Shown: piece after piece, positions 21,790-30,135 of the stretch
Position numbering within the stretch: position 1 is the stretch's first letter
Layout of the letters: each line of letters begins with the position of its first letter
From: Halomonas elongata
GTDB lineage: Bacteria; Pseudomonadota; Gammaproteobacteria; Pseudomonadales; Halomonadaceae
Assembly (NCBI RefSeq): GCF_029081005.1
Contig: NZ_JAJQTQ010000002.1
Span: forward strand, 1 to 64,000
Reading direction: 5' to 3'
Length of the DNA: 64,000 nucleotides
Made by a program: the position numbers and the translations under genes
Notes under the pieces: model-generated
Databases searched by the model: none
The model's input: only the letters and a program-made list of their open reading frames with translations
Told to the model about the DNA's origin: nothing

Positions 21790-21843
21790 CAGCCGAAAGA
21801 GGCTACCGCTGGAGGCGTCATTGAGCAAGTACGGGACGCCATC
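21790..21843 (-). pseudogene. Relic of the 3' end of a PQQ-type sugar dehydrogenase
   Basis: On the minus strand, 18 codons read DGVPYLLNDASSGSLFRL. The intact sugar dehydrogenase gene at 25917-27074 ends DGALYLLNDASDAGLYRL; 12 of 18 residues are identical. The nucleotide match around GTCATTGAGCAAGTACGGGA is also strong. No other part of the gene is recognisable. It is probably the decayed end of a duplicated or lost gene. Confidence 0.4.
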
Positions 21844-22120
21844 GGCCGTCCGACAGGCAAAGAGATCGAGGCTGGGTGGTCTCGGTGCCCGTGAGGGCCC
21901 GCACGGGACGATACGGCTTGCAGTGGCCGGTGATGTCGAGGGGGCATGGGGCGTTCTGTGGTGTGGTTCTCGTTCATTGATCGAATCCTGATCGGTTGCT
22001 GAGCATCGAGGAGGTGGCAACCCGGAAAAGGATAGTCGATGACGTGAAAGGGAGGGTCAGGTTGACCCATGTGCCGGAATTAACCACTCCACGGTCGACT
22101 TGAAAGCATTGTTCATGCCT

Positions 22121-22168
22121 GGTTCTGTTTTTTTATATTATTGATTTTAATCGTTTATTTTATTTATT
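22121..22168 (+). promoter_or_regulatory. AT-rich tract upstream of the small secreted-protein genes
   Basis: Nearly all A and T over about 45 bases in otherwise GC-rich DNA, ending about 65 bases before the lipoprotein ATG. It probably holds promoter or UP-element sequence, or a binding site for nucleoid proteins. Confidence 0.4.
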
Positions 22169-22232
22169 GGCCGTGATTGGCATGTGCGTCGCTTGGGTTT
22201 GGGTGCGCATCCATCAACGAGGAGCCGCATCG

Positions 22233-22451
22233 ATGACATTCAATTTCCATGAACAGCGGAACACCAGGCGATCACGCCGCCTGACCGCGCTGGCCACCCT
22301 GGTGGCATTGACCCTCGGCACCTTGACAATGACCGGGTGCAGCGATGGCGGAAATGCGCCAGCGGAAGAGCCGCCATCCATGGAACAGGAGTCCGGCAAC
22401 ACCGGTAACCAGGACCAGATGAACGGTGATCAGGAACAGAGCGGTTTCTGA
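22233..22451 (+). CDS. Small lipoprotein, hypothetical
   Basis: The 72-residue product has a basic N-terminus (RNTRRSRR), a hydrophobic stretch (ALATLVALTLGTL) and a lipobox LTMTGC followed by Ser-Asp. The mature part, about 35 residues, is made almost entirely of Asn, Gln, Glu, Gly and Pro and carries net negative charge. Asp after the lipidated Cys-Ser might favour inner-membrane retention, but the rule needs Asp at +2. The start at 22233 follows GAGGAG at a good distance. I recognise no family. A similar low-complexity secreted protein follows at 22531. Confidence 0.65.
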   Translation: MTFNFHEQRNTRRSRRLTALATLVALTLGTLTMTGCSDGGNAPAEEPPSMEQESGNTGNQDQMNGDQEQSGF

Positions 22452-22530
22452 CACACCCTTTGTCCGTCCTGGTCGCGAAGACCGGTGCAGCAGTCAATCA
22501 CGGGATTTGGTTCTCTCAAGGAGACATGAA

Positions 22531-22893
22531 ATGTTGAATCAGGATCTTATCAAGAAGTTCGGTATTCTCGGCATCACATTCGGATTGGTCGCCAGCCCCC
22601 TGGTGGTCGCCGATGGGTATGAGGAGCCGGCCGATCCGGCAACCGAGAATAGCGCGCCGGCGGAGTCGGGCAGCGCCACGACGTCGGGGAGCGATCCGGC
22701 GACATCCGGCACGACCCAACAAGGTTCCGCTCAGCAGGAAGACCCCTATGCCACAGGCAATGGCACGACGGGTAGCGGCAGTGCCGGTGGTGAACCAACG
22801 TCCGGCGAGCAATACGAGCAGGACGGAGGACAGGAAGGCACCGGTACCATGAGCGGAGACGGTCAGGGCGAGACAGAAGAAGGTGGCTGGTAA
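22531..22893 (+). CDS. Small secreted low-complexity acidic protein, hypothetical
   Basis: The 120-residue product has a possible signal peptide (GILGITFGLVASPLVVADG) and a mature region of Ser, Thr, Gly, Gln, Glu and Asp with almost no hydrophobic residues, so it is likely disordered. The Shine-Dalgarno AAGGAGA precedes the ATG at 22531. It lies 80 bp after the small lipoprotein and may be co-transcribed. No known domain is visible. The composition fits an extracytoplasmic spacer or solvent-exposed protein of a halophile, but that is inference. Confidence 0.6.
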   Translation: MLNQDLIKKFGILGITFGLVASPLVVADGYEEPADPATENSAPAESGSATTSGSDPATSGTTQQGSAQQEDPYATGNGTTGSGSAGGEPTSGEQYEQDGGQEGTGTMSGDGQGETEEGGW

Positions 22894-22902
22894 GTCCAGC
22901 GG

Positions 22903-22926
22903 GATCACCGGCCAATGCCGGTGATC
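22903..22926 (+). terminator. Inverted repeat after the secreted-protein gene
   Basis: GATCACCGGC, 4-base loop, GCCGGTGATC: a perfect 10-bp stem, followed by TCGTTC rather than a T-run. It may be a weak terminator ahead of the stronger one at 22990. Confidence 0.5.
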
Positions 22927-22989
22927 TCGTTCAAGATATTCCAGACACGATGGCATCGTCGCCGTCGCCGACCCTGAAAGCATGTGAAG

Positions 22990-23018
22990 GGCTTCCACGG
23001 ATTCGTGGAAGCCTTTTT
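22990..23018 (+). terminator. Rho-independent terminator
   Basis: GGCTTCCAC and GTGGAAGCC arms followed by TTTTTT. It terminates + strand transcription from the small-protein genes and lies just beyond the 3' end of the convergent NtrC-type regulator gene. Confidence 0.8.
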
Positions 23019-23025
23019 TCTTGCT

Positions 23026-24435
23026 TTATCGGGGGTCGTCGCTGGTTTCCTCGAGGCGACGATAAAGGGTGCGGCGGGCTATGCCCAGCAGGTCGGCAGT
23101 GCGCCGCTTGTTGCCGCCCGTGGCGTCAAGCACCTTGTGGATATAGCGTCGTTCCACTTCTTCAAGGCTTGGCCAATTGTTGCGGTTGGCGTGAGTCGAC
23201 ATGTCGGCGGTATCTGCCGTTCCGGAGGAAGATTCCGCCGCCTGCCTGCGAATGCGTTCGGGGAGGTCGTCATGATGGAGCTGGCCATCCTCGGTCAGTG
23301 TGACGGCCCGGATAATGGCGTTTTCCAGTTCCCGTACATTGCCCGGATAGTCATAGTCGAGCAGGGCCTGAAGCGCCATGGGTTCGATATGTGAAATCGA
23401 CTTTCCCTGCTGCTCGGTGTGCTTGTCCAGCAGGGACATGATCAGTTTCTCGACATCGCCTGGGCGTTCGCGTAGTGGAGGAATGCGCAAGGAGAAGGTT
23501 TCCAGTCGATAGAAAAGGTCGCTGCGAAAGCCTCCCGTCTGAATCTCGTGCTCGAGGTCGCGATGCGTGGCGGCAATGATGCGCACATCGATGGGTTCCT
23601 CCCGTTCAGCGCCTACCGGGCGGATCTTTCTCTCCTGAAGGGCACGCAGTAGCTTGGCCTGCAGTGCCATTGGCATTTCACCGATTTCATCGAGGAAAAG
23701 ACTGCCGTTTCGGGCGCTCTGGAAGAGTCCCTGTCGGGCTTCCTGTGCGCCGGTGAAGGCACCTTTGACATGCCCGAAACACTCGCTCTCCATCAGTTCG
23801 GCAGGAATGCTGGCGCAGTTCACCGCAACGAAGGGACCGTCGTGACGCGTGCTCTCGGCATGCAGGGCACGTGCCATCAATTCCTTGCCAGTGCCACTTT
23901 CTCCGAGAATCAGCAGGGGCGCGTCGCTGTCGGCAAGGCGTGCGGCATTGTGGAACAGCAAGCGCATGGACTCGCTGTTCCCGGTCAGGCCGTGGAAATT
24001 CTCCGCAGGGGCGGCCTGTCGCAAGCGATTGGCCAGACGTCGATGTTCGAGTACCCGGAAGACGGCAGTACGCAGATTTTCCAGGTCCAGGGGTTTGGTC
24101 AGGAAGTCATTGGCGCCGAGCTTCAAGGCATCCACGGCCTGGTCGATGGTTCCAAAGGCCGTGATCACGATGAAACCGATGGGATTGTCATCCTGCCTCA
24201 ACTGTTCGAGCAGGGACATGCCATCCATGCCAGGCAGGCGAATATCACAGATGATCAGTGCGATATCGCTGTGGCTGAGCTGGGCCAGGGCTTGTTCGGC
24301 ACTGTCGACGCCCAGGGTTGGATAGCCGGCATCCTGCAGCTCTTCGCACAGCAGTTCCAGAATGGCGGTGTCATCCTCGACGACCATGATGGGTCGTGCG
24401 TCGTCGGTCAGTCCCTCGGCATCGTATTGGTTCAT
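23026..24435 (-). CDS. Sigma-54-dependent response regulator (NtrC family)
   Basis: Activator of RpoN-dependent promoters, phosphorylated by the adjacent kinase. The 469-residue product has a receiver domain (about 15-130) with phosphoacceptor Asp64 in IICDIRLPGMDG, an AAA+ domain (about 148-385) with Walker A GESGTGKE near residue 178 and the sigma-54 loop GAFTGA at about 225-230, and a Fis-type helix-turn-helix (about 440-465, NKRRTADLLGIARRTLYRRL). All motifs look intact. It overlaps the kinase gene by 4 bp. The targets are not evident from the sequence. Confidence 0.94.
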   Translation of the reverse strand: MNQYDAEGLTDDARPIMVVEDDTAILELLCEELQDAGYPTLGVDSAEQALAQLSHSDIALIICDIRLPGMDGMSLLEQLRQDDNPIGFIVITAFGTIDQAVDALKLGANDFLTKPLDLENLRTAVFRVLEHRRLANRLRQAAPAENFHGLTGNSESMRLLFHNAARLADSDAPLLILGESGTGKELMARALHAESTRHDGPFVAVNCASIPAELMESECFGHVKGAFTGAQEARQGLFQSARNGSLFLDEIGEMPMALQAKLLRALQERKIRPVGAEREEPIDVRIIAATHRDLEHEIQTGGFRSDLFYRLETFSLRIPPLRERPGDVEKLIMSLLDKHTEQQGKSISHIEPMALQALLDYDYPGNVRELENAIIRAVTLTEDGQLHHDDLPERIRRQAAESSSGTADTADMSTHANRNNWPSLEEVERRYIHKVLDATGGNKRRTADLLGIARRTLYRRLEETSDDPR

Positions 24436-25874
24436 GTAGCGGTATCCTCGCGCGGCAGGGTGATTTCGAAACCGGCGCCACCGAGCGGACTATCATAGGC
24501 CCCGATGGTGCCACCGTGATCATTGACGATACGGTGCACCATGGAGAGCCCCAGGCCGCTTCCCTGGCCTACCGGCTTGGTCGTGAAGAATGGATCGAAT
24601 ACGCGGGTCTTGTCCGCCTCGGTGATGCCGTTGCCATCATCCTCTATCCATAGCGTGAGTTCCTTCTCCCCGGCGCCGACGTTCAGGCAGACTCGGGATA
24701 CACCTTCGGCCTGGGCGGCATTACACAGCAGGTTGGTGAAGACCTGGACCAATTGCTGTCCATTGGCCAGCAGCGTGGGCGCCGGTGAAGGAAGGTTGAT
24801 ATCCAGGTGGATATGACGGGCGGCGAGTTCTTCCTCGGTCAATGCCTGGGCTTCCTCGAACGTCTCGTTCAGTGCGACGATCTCTTTCTCGACGTTGTGG
24901 CGACGGCCCAGGTCCATCAACTGGCGAACGATGACCACGATACGCGAGACTTCGTCGCGAATGCGTTCGATCCGATCATGCTCTTGCGCACCGAGACTCT
25001 CGCGACGAGACAGGCGCTGGGCCTGACCCTCGATCACAGTGAGTGGCGTACCGATCTCGTGGGCGACCCCGGCAGCCAGGACCCCCAGCTCGGCGAGCTT
25101 GCGCGACTTGCGAAGACGTTTTTCCAGCTCGATCTCCTTGTGGCGTCGCGATTCGATGTCGGCATCCTTCTCTGCCATGGCATCGAGCATGTCGTTGAGG
25201 GCCAGGCCGAGGCGCTGGTATTCATCGGAGCCATGAACCGCGACGCGTTGGTGCCGATCACCGGCGGCGACGCGCTCCATGACCGTCAGGACTCTTTCCA
25301 GGGGGCGCTCGATATGACGTCGGAACCCCCACCAGATACTCAGCACGATGCCGCCCACGCCGACCGCGAAGATGCCCAGCGCAACCAGGCCGATGAAGTC
25401 GGCGTAGTTCTCGATGCCGGTGTTGAGGCGATTGACCTGAAGTACACCGACGATCTCACCGGACGGGGTGGTCAATGGCTTGAGGGCCGAGAAGTAATTC
25501 CAGTCGCCATCGCTCCGGTAGGCGGTCTGTAATTGTCCATTTTCTGCGACCTCGCGGATGTCTTCGTTGGAGAACAGGGCCTCACCGAGCCCCAGGCCAT
25601 AGAGTGACTGGCCCTCGGTATCGAAGACATGGGCGCCGTAGATGCGATGGAAGGAGAAGGCTGACTGCAAGGCATCCTCCAGGGCATTGGGCTCGGCACG
25701 ATCGATGGCATAACCGAGAGAAGCCCCGGTTGCCTGAGTGATGATCTGTACCTCGGTTTCCAGCTTGGAACGCAGGTTGTCTTCAAGGGAGTGGATCGCG
25801 ACCAGGCTGAATACCATCAGGATGGCGAACAACGGCACGATGACGGTGATGAGTATCAGGTTACGTAAGCGCAT
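24432..25874 (-). CDS. Membrane sensor histidine kinase
   Basis: The 480-residue product has a membrane segment at about 7-27, a periplasmic sensor of about 130 residues with a Cache/PAS-like VGVLQVNRL segment, a second membrane segment at about 160-183, a HAMP linker, the dimerisation domain with phosphoacceptor His272 in VAHEIGTPLTV, and an ATPase domain with the G1/G2 boxes DDGNGI and GSGLGLSMVHRIV. It is coupled to the NtrC-type regulator and starts 42 bases after a sugar dehydrogenase gene in the same direction. The stimulus is unknown. Confidence 0.92.
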   Translation of the reverse strand: MRLRNLILITVIVPLFAILMVFSLVAIHSLEDNLRSKLETEVQIITQATGASLGYAIDRAEPNALEDALQSAFSFHRIYGAHVFDTEGQSLYGLGLGEALFSNEDIREVAENGQLQTAYRSDGDWNYFSALKPLTTPSGEIVGVLQVNRLNTGIENYADFIGLVALGIFAVGVGGIVLSIWWGFRRHIERPLERVLTVMERVAAGDRHQRVAVHGSDEYQRLGLALNDMLDAMAEKDADIESRRHKEIELEKRLRKSRKLAELGVLAAGVAHEIGTPLTVIEGQAQRLSRRESLGAQEHDRIERIRDEVSRIVVIVRQLMDLGRRHNVEKEIVALNETFEEAQALTEEELAARHIHLDINLPSPAPTLLANGQQLVQVFTNLLCNAAQAEGVSRVCLNVGAGEKELTLWIEDDGNGITEADKTRVFDPFFTTKPVGQGSGLGLSMVHRIVNDHGGTIGAYDSPLGGAGFEITLPREDTAT

Positions 25875-25916
25875 CCTGTATCCGGGGCCATATCGTCAGC
25901 AAAGGGGGAGGTGTGG

Positions 25917-27074
25917 CTAGTCGTTGCGCGTCAACCGATAAAGACCGGCGTCGGAGGCGTCGTTGAGCAAGTACAGGGCACCGTCGGATCCCTGTCGCAC
26001 ATCGCGGATTCGACCGATCTCGCCGTCGAGAATCACCTCGCGCTCCACGACGGTATCGTTTTCCAGCGAGAGTCGAACCAGCTGCTCGCTGGCGAGCCCG
26101 CCGGCCAGCAGGTCGCCGGTCCAGCCGGGGAAGGCATCGCCGGTGATGTCGGTCAGCCCGGAGGGGGCGAAACGTCCCTCGAAGACATGTATCGGGTCGC
26201 GCATGCCCGGCGCGCTGTCCTTGCCGAGGGGGAGGTTGGTGACGTAGTCACGGCCCCGGGTGACCTCTGGCCAGCCATAGTTCTCGCCGGCGACGAGCCG
26301 ATTGAGCTCATCGCCGGTGCGTGGGCCATGTTCCGTCGACCAGGGCGTGCCATCCTCGGCCACGACGAGCCCCTGGGGGTTGCGATGCCCCATGCTGAAG
26401 ATGGCGTCATCGACATCGGGATCGCCGACGAAGGGGTTGTCATCGGGAATCGTCCCCCGGGCCGTGAGGCGCAGGAAGCTGCCGGCATGGTCGTTGCCGT
26501 TCTGGGCGCGCTCGGCGTCGACGCCGCGATCCCCGACACTCATCAGCAGGGTGCCGTCGTCGAGCCAGGCCAGTCGCGAGCCGTAGTGGCGTCCTGGTTC
26601 GGAGAAACGGTCCTGGGTGAAAAGATGCTCGAGATCCTCGAGACGCCCATCCGCCAATCGGGCTCGGGAAAGCGCGGTGGCGGTGCCGCCATCGCCGGCT
26701 CGGCTCCAGGTGAAGTAGAGCCAGTCGTGCTCGCCGTCGCCGGACACTTCGCTGCCGGACCGGGGGTGCAGCACGATATCGAGCAGGCCGCCCTGGCCTC
26801 GGGTCGAGACGTCGGGAAGTCCCTCGAGCCGCGAGATGTCGCCGTCGGCGCCAATCAGTGCCAACTGGCCGTCGCGCTCGCTGACCAGATAACGACCGTC
26901 CGGCAGCTCGGTCAGTGCCCAGGGATGCTCCAGGCCCGTGGCGAGGCGTTCCAGGCGTAGCTCGTGGTGTTCGGTCGTCAGCCGGTCAGTGCGGGCATCG
27001 TCGGCTTGGGCCGGACCGAGAGCCAATGTCGTCGTACCCAACAGCATGGCGGGTAACCAGGGTGTGCGGCGCAT
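25917..27074 (-). CDS. PQQ-dependent aldose sugar dehydrogenase (YliI type), secreted
   Basis: Soluble periplasmic beta-propeller that oxidises aldoses using PQQ. The 385-residue product has a signal peptide (ending GPAQAD), then GLEHPWALTELPDGRYLVSERDG, the usual first blade of the GSDH family, and GHRNPQGL and VTRGRDYV-type segments around the cofactor site. It ends DGALYLLNDASDAGLYRL. The family includes E. coli YliI. No PQQ synthesis gene is in the window. Its position 42 bp before the kinase suggests a shared transcript. Confidence 0.88.
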   Translation of the reverse strand: MRRTPWLPAMLLGTTTLALGPAQADDARTDRLTTEHHELRLERLATGLEHPWALTELPDGRYLVSERDGQLALIGADGDISRLEGLPDVSTRGQGGLLDIVLHPRSGSEVSGDGEHDWLYFTWSRAGDGGTATALSRARLADGRLEDLEHLFTQDRFSEPGRHYGSRLAWLDDGTLLMSVGDRGVDAERAQNGNDHAGSFLRLTARGTIPDDNPFVGDPDVDDAIFSMGHRNPQGLVVAEDGTPWSTEHGPRTGDELNRLVAGENYGWPEVTRGRDYVTNLPLGKDSAPGMRDPIHVFEGRFAPSGLTDITGDAFPGWTGDLLAGGLASEQLVRLSLENDTVVEREVILDGEIGRIRDVRQGSDGALYLLNDASDAGLYRLTRND

Positions 27075-27139
27075 CCGATCCTCCTTGGCATGAGGGCTCG
27101 CTCGGCATAGAGACTGTCGAGAAGGCCCCGTGTTCCCTC

Positions 27140-28015
27140 CTACATCAATATCGCGAGCAGTATGGGTAGATAGATCAGCGACAGCAGGGTCGAACAGAAC
27201 ACCAGGCTGGCCACATACTCCGGTTCACGCTGGGCGCGTTGGGCGAACAGGTAGTTGAACACCGCCACCGGCATGCTCATCTGCAGGATCAGGATGCCGT
27301 GAGCCATGGGCGGCAGCGCCAACAGGCTGCCGATGCCCCAGGCGGCCAGGGCGGCCAACGGGATGCGCAGCAGGCTGAAGCCGATGCCCGAGCGCAGGCT
27401 GCGAACCTGAATGCTGGCCAGCGAGACGCCAAGGGTGATCAGCATCAAGGGGACGGTGAAACCGGAAATCAGATCGACGCTGTTGGCTACCCAGAGCGGT
27501 AGCTCCGTGTCGGTCAGCAGCAGGCTCAGGGAGATCAGAATGGCATAGACCGTCGGCGTCTTGGCCAGGGATTTCAACGGGTTGCCGCGGCTGGCGAGCA
27601 TCGTGCCGAGGGTGAACTGGAATAACGACACGGTCACCATCACGGTGATGCCGAAGGCGAAACCCGCTTCGCCGAAGGCGTAGAGCACCACCGGCAGCCC
27701 CATGTTGCCGGTGTTGGGATACATCGATGGCGCCAGCATGACGCGCCAGTCCTTGCGCAGCAGGCGCGCCAGCACGAAAGAGGCGCCGGCCATGGTGGTG
27801 ATCACCAGGGCAGCAGCCAGCATGGTGCGACCGAAGCTGCCGGCGTCGATCTCGGCGCCGGAAAGCGAGGCGAGCACTAGGGCCGGCGTGCCGATGTTGA
27901 AGACCAGCCGGGTCACGAAGGCGACAGGATAGTCGTGACCGAGCCGGATCCAGGTGAAGCCGAGGCCGGCGCCGGCCAGTACGGGGGCCATTACGGCGAA
28001 GAGTTGAGCGAACAT
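27140..28015 (-). CDS. AEC-family transporter (auxin efflux carrier superfamily)
   Basis: The 291-residue protein is almost entirely membrane helices in the 5+5 pattern of the AEC family (related to malonate and auxin carriers). Visible family features include MYPNTGNMGLPVVLYAFGE in the middle and the NYLFAQRA segment near the end. The substrate cannot be read from the sequence. It lies about 60 bases downstream of the AaeB-like gene and may be part of the same transcript. Confidence 0.85.
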   Translation of the reverse strand: MFAQLFAVMAPVLAGAGLGFTWIRLGHDYPVAFVTRLVFNIGTPALVLASLSGAEIDAGSFGRTMLAAALVITTMAGASFVLARLLRKDWRVMLAPSMYPNTGNMGLPVVLYAFGEAGFAFGITVMVTVSLFQFTLGTMLASRGNPLKSLAKTPTVYAILISLSLLLTDTELPLWVANSVDLISGFTVPLMLITLGVSLASIQVRSLRSGIGFSLLRIPLAALAAWGIGSLLALPPMAHGILILQMSMPVAVFNYLFAQRAQREPEYVASLVFCSTLLSLIYLPILLAILM

Positions 28016-28077
28016 GGCAATCCTTCATGAAGCGGAATGTCGAGTGACAGTGCTGGTGTCTGGCCCCGGGGCCGCTG

Positions 28078-30129
28078 TCAGGCGGGGCCGGCCTGCAACG
28101 AACTCGGCGCGTGCGAATCTCGGGCTCTCTCGGCCTGTCGCCGCAGCGACAGATCCAGCCGTTCCACCAGCCCGGCGAGCAGGGCGCGACGCCGGTCATC
28201 GAGCGAGGGTTGATCATGCAGTGCCTCGATCAGCGCATCGCCCGTTCGGCGGACCTCGTCGGCAGCATGCCCCCTGGCGCTTTCGGCATAGGCCCGGGCC
28301 AGCGCCGCGAAGAAGTCCCGTTGCGCATGGCGAAGGGCTGTTCCGGGCAGGTCGTCGAGCCGGCGACGCAGCTGCAGGCAGGCATAGCCGATGTCCAGGC
28401 CGGTCAGCCCCAGGGTGAAGAGATGTCGTTGATCCTCGGGCAGCATGTCGTCGTGCTTGGCCAGATGCAGCAGTCGGTCGGCCATGCCGCCGATGAATCG
28501 GGTTTCCGCCTCATGAATGGGGCGGTTCGGCAAGTGACGAAGATCGCGGACGATGGCCCCGACCAGGCGCCGTTTGCGCAGGGTGGGGCCGAAACCGGGA
28601 ATCAACCGGAAGCCCGTCACCACGGTGGCGAGTCCGATCATCACGGCGATGGCCCGGTTGATGAAGCTGTCGAAGGAGAAATCCATGCCGTTGCCGGGCA
28701 TGGTCAGCAGGATGTTGCCGATGGTGAAGGCCAGGCAGTAGCCCATCAGGCGTGGATTGGCGGCTCCCAGCAGGCCGAGGAACAGGGGAGGCAGGAAGAT
28801 CATCGCCAGCATCGGAAAACTGTTGGCCTGGGCGAGCAGTACATGACCGAACAGGAAGGCGCTGGGGATCGCCGCCAGCATGCCCTTGGCGAACATCATG
28901 CAGATCATGGCGGGGTTGTCGCGACTGGCGAAGAAGGCCGAGAACAAGGTGCCCAGCAGCATGGCCACCTGGCCGCTGTTCCAGGCGGTGGCGATCCAGA
29001 AGCTGGCGAGGGTGGCGAAGATGATCCCGGCGCGGACGGCATTCAATCCCGCGGCCAGGTGATCGCGGTGCCAGGCCAGGGCCACACCGCGCAGGCGCTT
29101 TCGCCCCGGGCGTGAAATGGCGTCGCGGGCGTCGAGCATGACCAGGGCGTGGCCGAGTGCCTCGCGTAGCCCGATGATGACCCGCAACTGCAGCGGCGAG
29201 GCGTTTTCGTCGGGACACCCCAGGACCCGATGACGCTGGTCATGCAGGCGGCGGTGGGCTTGCCCTGTGCCGCGGGTTTCCGCGGACAGACGAAACCCCT
29301 CGGCGATCTCATCGGCCAGATCGTGGATGGCGGGGTCGAGCCGATTGCCATGGTGGTGCAGGAGCTGCTGGAGGGCGTGCAGGGTCGCCATCAGGCGCAA
29401 GGTGTGTCGCGTCAGTACGTGACTGGCGCGAATGCGCCCCGCCCCTTCGGGACCCTCGTAGCGTGCCGCCTGGCTGTCGATCTCGAGCTGCGTGAGCGGC
29501 TCCAGGCTGCCGGTTAGGGTGGCCTGCAATTCACCGAGATCGGTGGAGTCCGTCAGTCGACGAGTGGCGTGCTGGAAAGCCTGGTTGACGACCTCGTCGG
29601 CCTGCTGGCCGAGGTGATCGCGAACCTTTATCGGCCACAGCAGTGAACTGACCAGGGTGGCACAGATGGCGCCCAGCGCCAGCTCGGAGAGCCTCGCCAC
29701 GGCGATAGCGAAGATGCCGTCAGGCTGGGAGGCCCCGATGACCACGATCAGCATGGCCGTGACGGCACCCATGATACAGCCGTAGGAGGCATTGTTGCGC
29801 AGCAGGGAACTGCCGTAGGTACACAGCATGATCCATAGCGTCAGGACAGCCAGGGCAGGCACCGGGGCCTGGACGAACAGCCCCATGATGGCAATGCCGG
29901 CGACGCAGCCGACGACCGTGCCGGCGATCTGGCTCAAGCCCTTCTCGACCACCATGCCGCTCATCGGGCGAATCTGCAGGAAGGCCGCCGAGATCAACGC
30001 CCAATAGGGACGCTCCAGGTCGCACCACAGGGCCACGTATAGCGCCAGCAGCATCGCCAGGGTCGCCTTGATGGCGAACTGCACGGCCTGGGTGCTGGGC
30101 GTCAGGTAGGCTTGCAGCCAGGGCGACAT
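28078..30129 (-). CDS. aaeB: FUSC-family inner-membrane efflux protein, AaeB-like
   Basis: Membrane subunit of a tripartite-like pump for aromatic carboxylic acids in the AaeAB model. The 683-residue product has two blocks of hydrophobic helices (about 15-170 and 350-510) each followed by a charged cytoplasmic domain, the layout of the FUSC/ArAE family. The N-terminus IKATLAMLLALYVALWCDLE is typical. It follows the HlyD-type gene by only a few bases. I use the AaeB name on the strength of the aaeX-aaeA-aaeB order; the substrate is inferred. Confidence 0.85.
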   Translation of the reverse strand: MSPWLQAYLTPSTQAVQFAIKATLAMLLALYVALWCDLERPYWALISAAFLQIRPMSGMVVEKGLSQIAGTVVGCVAGIAIMGLFVQAPVPALAVLTLWIMLCTYGSSLLRNNASYGCIMGAVTAMLIVVIGASQPDGIFAIAVARLSELALGAICATLVSSLLWPIKVRDHLGQQADEVVNQAFQHATRRLTDSTDLGELQATLTGSLEPLTQLEIDSQAARYEGPEGAGRIRASHVLTRHTLRLMATLHALQQLLHHHGNRLDPAIHDLADEIAEGFRLSAETRGTGQAHRRLHDQRHRVLGCPDENASPLQLRVIIGLREALGHALVMLDARDAISRPGRKRLRGVALAWHRDHLAAGLNAVRAGIIFATLASFWIATAWNSGQVAMLLGTLFSAFFASRDNPAMICMMFAKGMLAAIPSAFLFGHVLLAQANSFPMLAMIFLPPLFLGLLGAANPRLMGYCLAFTIGNILLTMPGNGMDFSFDSFINRAIAVMIGLATVVTGFRLIPGFGPTLRKRRLVGAIVRDLRHLPNRPIHEAETRFIGGMADRLLHLAKHDDMLPEDQRHLFTLGLTGLDIGYACLQLRRRLDDLPGTALRHAQRDFFAALARAYAESARGHAADEVRRTGDALIEALHDQPSLDDRRRALLAGLVERLDLSLRRQAERARDSHAPSSLQAGPA

Positions 30130-30135
30130 GCGCCG

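Larger units (their letters stand above)
21576..22232. other. Long spacer between proV and the small lipoprotein gene
   Basis: About 650 bases without an intact gene. It contains the proV promoter region, a short sugar-dehydrogenase-like relic at 21790-21843 on the minus strand, and an unusually AT-rich stretch at about 22121-22168 just before the lipoprotein gene. Open frames here (for example 21693-22070, minus) show no family resemblance apart from the relic. Confidence 0.6.
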
